NCBI GenBank assembly: GCA_026985075.1
Contig: JALSQX010000022.1
Span: 124,001-188,000 of the forward strand
Origin: Blastocatellia bacterium
Lineage (GTDB): Bacteria > Acidobacteriota > Blastocatellia > HR10 > J050
Direction of reading: 5' to 3'
Length of the DNA stretch: 64,000 nt
The notes below the pieces were generated by a model. The model searched no databases. It saw only the letters and a program-made list of their open reading frames with translations, and was not told where the DNA came from. The translations under genes were made by a program, and so were the position numbers. Positions 26,715 to 33,530 of this stretch are shown here, piece by piece (the stretch's first letter is position 1; every line of letters begins with the position of its first letter).

Positions 26715-27968
26715 TCACCTCAGACAAATGCGATCATAGCCATCCCATTGAGACATGTCAGAGAGGATTACCCGATCGCCCTCGAGTAAGCCCTCCAGGA
26801 TCTCGATGGTGTTGACCGAACTGCGCCCCAATTTAACCGGGACCCGAACGGCACAATCGGTATCTGGATCGAGCCGGAACAACCCGATGGTGCTGTTGGC
26901 CTGCCCATAAGCGGGACGACCGACGTACAACACATCCTCCAGGCGCTCGATGAGGATCGTTCCATCGACGCTCAAGTCCGGTCGAGCCCCTTTGGGCAAC
27001 GGACCAACCAATGCCACATCGACGGTGACGACTCCCTCTTTCACGGCGGGATCGATTCTCACCACGCGCCCCGGCACGATTCCATTGCGCGTGTCAACGG
27101 TCACCGACTGTCCGATCTGCACGTCCTTGGCCTGCGTCTCGGGAATGCGCAATGCCGCCTTCAACGGCTCGGGACGAGCGACGATGGCCAGCGTCGTTCC
27201 CGGCGTGACGCGTTGTCCCACCTCCACGGGCACCTGTTGCAGCACTCCGGCGATTCCCGGGCGCACGCGCAACGAACGGAGCTGTCGCCGACGTAATGCA
27301 AACAGCGCCCGCAATTGCTCCAGGCGAGCACGCTGGACGGCGAGTTGCGCCTCGGCCGATTCGGCCATCTTCTGGAGCCGCTGCTGCTCAATCTCTCGCC
27401 GCGTGGCCAACGTCTCGGCCCGGACCTGCGACAGTTTGAGATCCAATTCCGACACTAATCCATCTCGGGCCAGTTTTTCATTTCTCTCCGCCTGAAGCCT
27501 GGCCGTCTGAAAATCAGCCTCTACGCTGGCCGCCACGGCCCGCTGATTCAATACCTGACTCTCGAGCTGGACGCGCAGGTTGTGATATTCGGCCTCGGCG
27601 GCTCTCAGTTGCCATTGGGCATCAAATGCCGCCTGTTCGACCTCCGGATTGCTCAGTTCCAACAAAACGGTATCTGGCTTCACGACTGCGCCCGGCTGCA
27701 AAAAGATGCGTTCCACCCGGCCCTCGGTTTCGGCCGGTACCCAACGGATCTCTTCGGGTACGAGCGTACCGTTCCCTCTCACCTGACGCAGCATCTCCCC
27801 CCGTTTCACCGTATCAATCCAAACTGTGGCCCGGTCGACAGTGGGTGCTGCCGGTTCCAACCGCGAGGTGAACACGAATCCCCCGGCCACGATGATCGTG
27901 ATGACCACAGCATATAAGATCCGTCGTCGGCGACGACGACGGGCGGCATCCTGACGCGGAATGTCCAT
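26715..27968 (-). CDS. HlyD/MacA-type periplasmic adaptor (membrane fusion protein)
   Basis: A 417-residue adaptor with a basic N-terminus (RRRRRRRILYAV) and one transmembrane anchor (about residues 17-33). A biotinyl-lipoyl half-motif follows (ETEGRVERIFLQPGAVVKPD). A long Gln/Arg/Glu-rich coiled coil spans about 110-235, then the second lipoyl half and a beta-barrel region. It would bridge the inner-membrane permease and an outer-membrane channel. ATG 27968 follows GAGGAGGAACG. It heads the adaptor-ATPase-ATPase order on the minus strand. Confidence 0.92.
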   Translation of the reverse strand: MDIPRQDAARRRRRRRILYAVVITIIVAGGFVFTSRLEPAAPTVDRATVWIDTVKRGEMLRQVRGNGTLVPEEIRWVPAETEGRVERIFLQPGAVVKPDTVLLELSNPEVEQAAFDAQWQLRAAEAEYHNLRVQLESQVLNQRAVAASVEADFQTARLQAERNEKLARDGLVSELDLKLSQVRAETLATRREIEQQRLQKMAESAEAQLAVQRARLEQLRALFALRRRQLRSLRVRPGIAGVLQQVPVEVGQRVTPGTTLAIVARPEPLKAALRIPETQAKDVQIGQSVTVDTRNGIVPGRVVRIDPAVKEGVVTVDVALVGPLPKGARPDLSVDGTILIERLEDVLYVGRPAYGQANSTIGLFRLDPDTDCAVRVPVKLGRSSVNTIEILEGLLEGDRVILSDMSQWDGYDRICLR

Positions 27969-28592
27969 CGTTCCTCCTCAAACTCTCACTGCAACTGCCG
28001 TGCCATCGAGTAACGACGCGCCGCCCATCCTTCCGGCGCGATGGGAGAGTACGACCGGCCCCCCACCTCTGTCATACAACTTCCATTTTTCCAAAGAGTT
28101 ATACCACTGGGGCGAGCGCCCGCCCTCGAAGGTGATTGAACTGGATTACACCCAGGATGGATGGCCGTCAGGGAGCATTGTTCGATTTTGAGACGGGGAC
28201 ATCCCAAAACCGGACAGTTGCCCTCTCCAATTAAGTGATCTATGGCCCTGTGCGTCACCATCGAATCGATGAATAAATTTTCGAGGGGATCATCCATGAG
28301 CCATGTCACGGCACGAACGGTGAGAACGAAGTAGCGCAAGATGCCATCTTGTGCCACCACCCTTTCTCACCGGACGCCACACCGAGTGAGTGGTGAGTTA
28401 TTTCCAAAGGGGCCGGCGCCGAAGATGAGTGCCAGAAAGAGTCACCGTGCCACATTCGCCGAGCAATGCGAGTGAGCAGCCTCGCGTCCGGCTTGGGTCA
28501 GAACAGAAGTGGGACGGTCATCCGCGGAGACGACCTATCAGCGTGGCCCAATCAACCCCAGACGCCGACTTCCGGGTGATCGGCCAAACGCT
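27969..28592. other. Non-coding gap between adaptor and macrodomain genes
   Basis: 624 bases with no recognisable gene. Short open frames, such as one at 27986-28360 minus, show no familiar motif. The region should contain the promoter of the adaptor-ATPase unit. The palindromic repeat copy 2 at 28331-28357 is the only clear element. Confidence 0.5.
28331..28357. repeat. Dispersed palindromic repeat, copy 2 (inverted orientation)
   Basis: A 27-bp element with arms GTAGCGCAAG and CTTGTGCCAC. Its reverse complement matches copy 1 with few differences in the arms. It lies in the non-coding gap upstream of the adaptor gene. Confidence 0.7.
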
Positions 28593-29171
28593 TCAGGCCT
28601 CATCTCCAAACTGCCGGCGGAACTCGGCTTGGAACGCCTCCAAGGTGGGCTGGTCGAAAAGGACGAAGCGAATCTCTCGGAGCCGACTGTCCGGATGCCG
28701 TTCGGCAAATTCCCGTGCCGTAGTCAACAGGATCTGTGCACAGCGATCCTTGGGGAAGCCGAAGATGCCCGAGCTGATGGCCGGCAAGGCGATGCTGCCA
28801 AAGCCGCGCTCGTCGGCCAGCTTCAAACTATTCCAGACCGCCGACCGGAGTTTCTCGTCTTCACCCTGCTCGCCACCATGCCAGATCGGACCCACAGCGT
28901 GAATGACGGCTTTGGCCGGCAGCCGACCGGCACCGGTGATGGCCGCCTGGCCCGTGGCCACCGGTCCATGACGCCGGACCCATTCGGTGCTCTCTCGTTG
29001 AATCTCGGGCCCACCTTTCCTGACAATCGCGCCGGCCACGCCTCCACCATGGGCGAGGTCCTCGTTGGCCGCGTTGACGATGGCATCCACCTGTTCCTCG
29101 GTGATATCTCCTTGCACCACCTTGATGATGTGACCCGAAGGAAGCACATGCTGAAGTTCGCGTCGATTCAT
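28593..29171 (-). CDS. Macrodomain protein (ADP-ribose / O-acetyl-ADP-ribose hydrolase type)
   Basis: A 192-residue macrodomain of the YmdB/MacroD kind. It shows the ADP-ribose-binding GDITEEQVDAIVNAANEDLA (residues 21-40), followed by HGGGVAGAI, and the second loop ALPAISSGIFGFP. Such enzymes remove ADP-ribose from proteins or deacetylate O-acetyl-ADP-ribose. ATG 29171 with GGAGGGC upstream is the chosen start. It is divergent from tyrA; no ADP-ribosyltransferase is nearby. Confidence 0.92.
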   Translation of the reverse strand: MNRRELQHVLPSGHIIKVVQGDITEEQVDAIVNAANEDLAHGGGVAGAIVRKGGPEIQRESTEWVRRHGPVATGQAAITGAGRLPAKAVIHAVGPIWHGGEQGEDEKLRSAVWNSLKLADERGFGSIALPAISSGIFGFPKDRCAQILLTTAREFAERHPDSRLREIRFVLFDQPTLEAFQAEFRRQFGDEA

Positions 29172-29383
29172 GGATATGCCCTCCACGCTGGTGTTCGCTC
29201 GAGGGGACGGCGCACTGCTCATCGGCATCCATCCCAAACCGGATTATAAGTTGCCGCGCGGACCCGGTCAAAGGAGCACGCCTCAGCCGCGCCTCACACA
29301 CCAAAGAGCGCCCCGTTGGGGACTTCACCGCACGGTCCCCCTAGACGGAACCTCCCTCGGTTTGCTAACTTCGTAATGGTGTG

Positions 29384-30148
29384 ATGGACATGAGTGAACA
29401 GTGCTCTATCATCGGTTTCGGTCGCTTCGGTCAACTGCTGGCCAGAATTCTTCGCGAGGAGTTTTCGGTCCTGGTCTACGATGTGCGACCAGATAGCCGC
29501 GTCGCCAGCGAGTTGGGCGTCCGGTGCGTCAGCTTCGAACAAGCTTGCCGCGCCCCAAACGTGTTCCTCTGCACACCGATCTCGGCACTGGAGTCCGTCA
29601 TCAGGCAAGCCAAACCCCATCTCCAGCCAGGGACATTGGTCATGGACACCTGCTCGGTCAAAATCCATCCGGCGGAGGTAATGCAACGGGAACTGCCCGA
29701 GACGGTGCAAGCCCTGGCCACGCACCCGCTGTTCGGTCCCGATAGCGCCAAAAACGGGTTGCATGGGCTCCGCATCGTCTTCTGCCCACTCCGTATCAGC
29801 AGCGCCCGCCTCCTTTTCTGGCGCGATTTCTGGCAGCGCCGTGGAGTCATTGTCCTGGAGAAGACGCCCGACGAACACGACCGGCTGGCCGCCTACTCCC
29901 AGGGGATCACGCACTTTGTCGGACGCGTCCTCGGAGAACTCCATCTGCGCCCGGGAGACATTTCGACCAAAGGGTTCGAAGATATCCTCGGCGTCATCGA
30001 GCAGACCACCCATGACACCTGGCAGCTCTTTCACGATCTGCAGCACTACAATCCTTATACGGCGCAAATGCGCGATGATCTCGTGCGCGCCTTCAACCGC
30101 ATCATGGCCAAGCTCTATCCACAGGAAGCGACTGAGGAGGGGCGATGA
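29384..30148 (+). CDS. tyrA: Prephenate (arogenate) dehydrogenase
   Basis: A protein of about 254 residues. The N-terminal Rossmann fold (IIGFGRFGQLLARILR) is followed by the TyrA family segments FLCTPISALESVI, VMDTCSVKIHPAEVM, THPLFGPDSAKNG and SQGITHFVGRVL. It oxidatively decarboxylates prephenate or arogenate in tyrosine synthesis, and no ACT domain is present. GTG 29381, ATG 29384 and ATG 29390 are all possible starts. It lies alone rather than with other aromatic-pathway genes. Confidence 0.88.
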   Translation: MDMSEQCSIIGFGRFGQLLARILREEFSVLVYDVRPDSRVASELGVRCVSFEQACRAPNVFLCTPISALESVIRQAKPHLQPGTLVMDTCSVKIHPAEVMQRELPETVQALATHPLFGPDSAKNGLHGLRIVFCPLRISSARLLFWRDFWQRRGVIVLEKTPDEHDRLAAYSQGITHFVGRVLGELHLRPGDISTKGFEDILGVIEQTTHDTWQLFHDLQHYNPYTAQMRDDLVRAFNRIMAKLYPQEATEEGR

Positions 30149-30285
30149 GCCTGATTGGATGAGCGTCCTTCATCTTGACTCTCACAGAGCGGAATGCGGA
30201 CCGGCGCCGTCCTCCGGACACCGCCGCTCTCATCGCCGAGCGATGACCGTCCGCCTTCAGGCCGGAGACCTCCTTCGAAAACAGG

Positions 30286-30312
30286 GGAGCGCAAGACGGC
30301 AGCTTGCGCTAC
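30286..30312. repeat. Dispersed palindromic repeat, copy 3
   Basis: A 27-bp element with arms AGCGCAAG and CTTGCGCTAC in the same orientation as copy 1. It lies between the convergent tyrA and selenoprotein-like genes, where a hairpin could help end transcription from both sides. Confidence 0.7.
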
Positions 30313-30375
30313 ATTCCCTCAAAGTCCCCTTTCACCCCCTCGGTGCCGTGCTCCAGCATCATGGACGACCTCCCT

Positions 30376-31803
30376 TCAGAGCCTGGGCTTCTTAACACGA
30401 ACGTTGAGGACGATGTCCTGCCGACGATATAGACAGACGCCGTTGACGTCCTCGCAGACGTAATAGAGAGCATAGCCGGGTATCGCCACCGTGCCCGGAC
30501 GAATGTCTTCCGGACAGCGAAGCTCGAATTCCACTTGTCGAAGCTCACGGCTCACCGGCCGAGGCGGGGATGGGATCGTCTGATACTGGCGATCGACCGT
30601 CCAGCCCTCGGGCGGATGAACCCAGAAGACGAAGTCCCCCGCTTCATTATTCCAATGCGCCTTGAGGCGATCATTCGGTCGGAAGATCACATGCGCGCGC
30701 ACGACTCCGCCCGGAGGGATCTCCGGAGGAACGACGACCGTTTCCACTCGGATGAACCGACCTCGATCCCGATGAATTCGCCCGTCGGGATCAGGTTCCT
30801 TCTCTGGAGGCCTCGTCGAAAGGAACTGTCGCGTCGGTCGAGCGAGTTCTGCCCCACCGGGTTCGACGGCGAGGGGAACCGGCGTCTCCCCTCGAGCTCG
30901 AATTTCGGCTCGCGCGCGGCTCACCCAGTCATAGAACGGGTAGGGCTTCTTCAGCCGAGGACCGTATTGTTGGATGCGCCTCCGCCAAATGTAGTTATTG
31001 GGATCGATCTGGAGCGCCTTCGTCCAGGCGTCGATGGCCCGTTGGAAGTCGCCGGCTCGGCGAGCCGAGGAATCATACCGCCGACGATAGGCCACGCCGA
31101 GCCGGAACCAGGTGTATCCATCCTCGGGGGCCAGGGCGAGCGCCCGTTGGTAAGCCGTGATGGCTTCGTCGAGCCGGTCCGGTCCACCCCACAGGAACAC
31201 GGCCTGGGCATATTCGCGCCAGGCAGTGGCTGTATTGCTCCGCGCCATCCGCTTCAACCGGCCGAGATCCGGCAATCCACTGGCTTCGACGCGCCTCTTC
31301 GAGGGCTCGGGGAATGACCTGTTGAGGAACTCTTCGGGGAGCTGCTCAACCCAGGTGAGCGGAGGCTGGATCTGGCGAATGATGCCATGTTCATCAATGG
31401 CCAGCGTGATGGGAACATAGGGCACTTCCAACAAATTGAGCGAGTCGACCATCACCGGCCACGCCATCTGTTTCCACTGCATGAACAGCCGGGCGCGATC
31501 GGGATGCTGTTCTTCAATGATGCCCACCATTTGGAGTCGGTGCTGTTGTTGAAACTGTCTGGTCGCCTGGTGCCACCCGGGCACATGAACGCGGCAGCCG
31601 GCTCACCATGATGCGAAGATATGAAGGATCAGCTTCTGGCCACGAAACTGCATAATGGACATGGGCCGGCCATCGCGCAATGCCGGCAAGGTGATGGGAG
31701 GGAAAGGTTGCCCTACTTCAAATCCGGTGGGTGGAGCCGGCATCGCCATGACGCCCACCGTCAATCCCAAAATGATCGCGGAGTGAACCAACAAAGCTCT
31801 CAC
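30376..31803 (-). CDS. Putative selenoprotein: TlpA-like thioredoxin (UxxC) with TPR and DsbD-alpha-like domains
   Basis: A single frame from GTG 31803 to 30376 is broken only by TGA at 31605-31603 (codon 67). Read through, it gives 475 residues: signal peptide (1-20), a thioredoxin domain (about 27-165) with FASW-TGA-AGCRVH at the redox site, TPRs (about 188-273), a proline-rich linker and a C-terminal domain (about 350-475). That last domain has YYVCEDVNGVC (C450, C457), like the Cys pair of DsbD-alpha. The TGA replaces the first Cys of CxxC, so selenocysteine is the simplest reading. The start has AAGGAGG 9 nt upstream. The role is likely periplasmic thiol-disulfide exchange. A nonsense mutation or sequencing error is the alternative. 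Machinery genes (selA, selB, selC, selD) are not in the window. Confidence 0.75.
31570..31605 (-). promoter_or_regulatory. Candidate bacterial SECIS element after the in-frame TGA
   Basis: The TGA occupies 31605-31603. Eighteen nt later, at 31584-31570, GTGCC-CGGGT-GGCAC forms a 5-bp GC-rich stem with a 5-nt loop whose second base is G. The distance from TGA to loop (23 nt), the stem length and the loop G fit what is generally described for bacterial SECIS hairpins recognised by SelB. The fold was made by eye. Confidence 0.5.
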
Positions 31804-32000
31804 CAGTTCGTCCTCCTTCCCTCAGATGTTCATGCTTCCTTCACGAGCTTGCTTGAGCATACCTCACCCGGTCAGTGATCTCAACCACCGAACGTCACTT
31901 GTTCCCCCCGCCCAACGCCCTGCGCTCCTGCGATACCGGCGGGGCTGAGGGGGAAAAGCCCACTGAAGGGAGGATACGGACACGGCGGTCCCTTCTTGCT

Positions 32001-32028
32001 CACAGGATGATCGAACCGTCTCTTTCCT
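32001..32028 (+). repeat. 28-bp direct repeat, copy A
   Basis: The 28 bases starting CACAGGATGATCGAACCGTC recur exactly at 32076-32103. The bases just after both copies are also similar (CTCC then GCC). Confidence 0.75.
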
Positions 32029-32075
32029 ACTCCCGCCCCCTCCCCCCGCCGCCCCTGACCGGTTCGCCGACCCAA

Positions 32076-32103
32076 CACAGGATGATCGAACCGTCTCTTT
32101 CCT
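32076..32103 (+). repeat. 28-bp direct repeat, copy B
   Basis: Exact copy of 32001-32028 with a start-to-start spacing of 75 bp. Only two copies are present, so this is not a CRISPR array. It may be a regulator-binding pair or a local duplication. Confidence 0.75.
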
Positions 32104-32425
32104 GCTCCGGCCAGGCTCCGCTCATGGAGATCTTCTCTCTCACGGAATGGGAAACCGTCTGGTTGAGTCACTCTCTCTGCTGAGAGAGAGGCGATTCGGG
32201 CCCGCCGATGGCGAAGAGGCACCAGGCTCCGGCCTCACCAGGCACCAACAGGAAAGCGACATGGTCTCCTCGCTCAGGAAGCTGGTTCTCCAGTCCTACC
32301 AATTCTGAACGGATAGCCCCCCCTCTTCGACGAGGCCTCCCAGACTTTTATTCAGCGCCTCGGACTCCTGCCCATTACCTTTCCAAAAGAGTAGGGGTTT
32401 GCTACCATTGTATGTGGAGTGCGCC

Positions 32426-33037
32426 GTGAAGAAGACATATACAATTGCGGTGGTCATTATTGGGCTGGTCGCTTTCGGGAGTGGTGTGTGGGCGGGGAAT
32501 GAACTCAGCAGTCGGCAGGCTCGCCGGTTGATCGCCCATGTGGGAGGAATTGACCTGGAGCCCGAACAAGTCCATATTCGCCGCATCGACGTCGGATTGG
32601 GCGGGAACAATGCCGTCGTCGAAGCGCTCGTTCAGACGGCGTTCAAATTCACGCAAGCCAATGGTCGGTGGGAAATCACCCACGTCCGAATCGGAGACCG
32701 TCGATGGGAGAGCGTCGAGCTGGTCACCACTGCCGTCAGACGCGAGAAGATTCGGCGCACGCAAGCCGATCTCATGGAAGTGGCCCGGGCTTTGGAAGCC
32801 TATCGGCGCGATCACGAGGCATACCCCCAGGTGGCCGATTTCGCTTCACTCATAGATGTTCTCCTCCCCAATTACCTCCATCGCATCATTCGAGAGGATT
32901 ACTGGCATCAAAGTTACCACTACACGGTGAGGCGACAAGGATACCAGCTTCGGTCGTGGGGGCCGGATAGAAAACAAGGGAGCGATGATGATATCATCGT
33001 GGAGAATGGAGAACTCGTGCTCCCGGTGGCAGGATAG
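32426..33037 (+). CDS. Envelope protein with GspG-like C-terminal domain, function unknown
   Basis: A 203-residue protein with an N-terminal transmembrane or signal segment (TIAVVIIGLVAFGSGVWAG). The C-terminal half resembles the globular domain of GspG pseudopilins: RRTQADLMEVARALEAYRRD, then AYPQ and WGPDRKQGSDDDIIVENGE, with the Asp-rich calcium-loop-like end. It lacks a normal type IV prepilin N-terminus. The GTG at 32426 (MKKTYTIAV) has GGAG 7 nt upstream. It is the first gene of a co-directional run through ispE. Confidence 0.65.
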   Translation: MKKTYTIAVVIIGLVAFGSGVWAGNELSSRQARRLIAHVGGIDLEPEQVHIRRIDVGLGGNNAVVEALVQTAFKFTQANGRWEITHVRIGDRRWESVELVTTAVRREKIRRTQADLMEVARALEAYRRDHEAYPQVADFASLIDVLLPNYLHRIIREDYWHQSYHYTVRRQGYQLRSWGPDRKQGSDDDIIVENGELVLPVAG

Positions 33038-33041
33038 CATC

Positions 33042-33530
33042 ATGGCGGGGTCGGTTATTGACCGGACCAGATTGAAGCTTCGCTATCGAAACACCATCGT
33101 GATCTACATCTCGCTGGTGGCCAGCGTGCTGGCCTATGCCTTGGTCGTCTTTGTTGTGACGCACTCCCAATCCCCGAGACCGCCTGCCCCTCGGGTGGGG
33201 ATGTCCATATATGGAGCCGTCCTTCTGCTTGGTCTGGGCATCATCCTTGGTCGTCGCGTCTTGTTCAATCCGTCCAGGTTGATGAGGATTGTGGAGGAGG
33301 GCGGTCTCAATCGGTTGATCGATGAATTAGCCAACAAGACGATCTTGCTGGGGGCTCTCAGCGAAGCAATCGCGCTTCTGGGGCTCGCTCTCAGCCTGTT
33401 GAGCCAATCCCCGGATCATATGTGGCGGTTAGGGGCTATTGCCATTCTCCTGCTGCTCAGGAACGTCCCACGACGCTCCGCCTGGGAGCGGGCGCTGGAA
33501 AACTTCAGCCGAGTGACCTACGAGGAATGA
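33042..33530 (+). CDS. Hypothetical integral membrane protein
   Basis: A 162-residue protein with four predicted transmembrane helices: IVIYISLVASVLAYALVVFV, then a segment around MSIYGAVLLLGLGIILG, one around AIALLGLALSLL and one around LGAIAILLLL. No named family is recognised. It starts 4 nt after the previous stop, and its stop overlaps the start of the TPR gene (ATGA), so it is translated as part of the operon. Confidence 0.65.
   Translation: MAGSVIDRTRLKLRYRNTIVIYISLVASVLAYALVVFVVTHSQSPRPPAPRVGMSIYGAVLLLGLGIILGRRVLFNPSRLMRIVEEGGLNRLIDELANKTILLGALSEAIALLGLALSLLSQSPDHMWRLGAIAILLLLRNVPRRSAWERALENFSRVTYEE

Larger units (their letters stand above)
31804..32425. other. Divergent non-coding region with a 28-bp direct repeat
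   Basis: 622 bases between divergent starts, with no recognisable gene. Open frames on both strands only translate the direct repeat twice. It holds the two 28-bp repeats at 32001 and 32076, a CTCTCTC/GAGAGAG hairpin at 32171-32188, and presumably promoters for both flanking genes. Confidence 0.5.

Noticed and set aside
27986-28360. Minus-strand open frame of 124 codons upstream of the adaptor gene
   Set aside because: No similarity, no convincing ribosome-binding site, and it runs through the palindromic repeat.
31603-31605. In-frame TGA treated as a frameshift or ordinary pseudogene break
   Set aside because: The frame is unchanged on both sides, the rest of the gene is intact and the TGA falls precisely on the redox Cys codon, so selenocysteine is the better reading. 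A base error remains possible and lowers the confidence.
32001-32103. Possible CRISPR array
   Set aside because: Only two repeats of 28 bp, one spacer-like interval of 47 bp, no third repeat and no cas genes in the window.
31881-32222. Minus-strand open frame of 113 codons in the repeat region
   Set aside because: It only translates the 28-bp direct repeat twice, with low-complexity Arg/Gly/Pro sequence and no ribosome-binding site.
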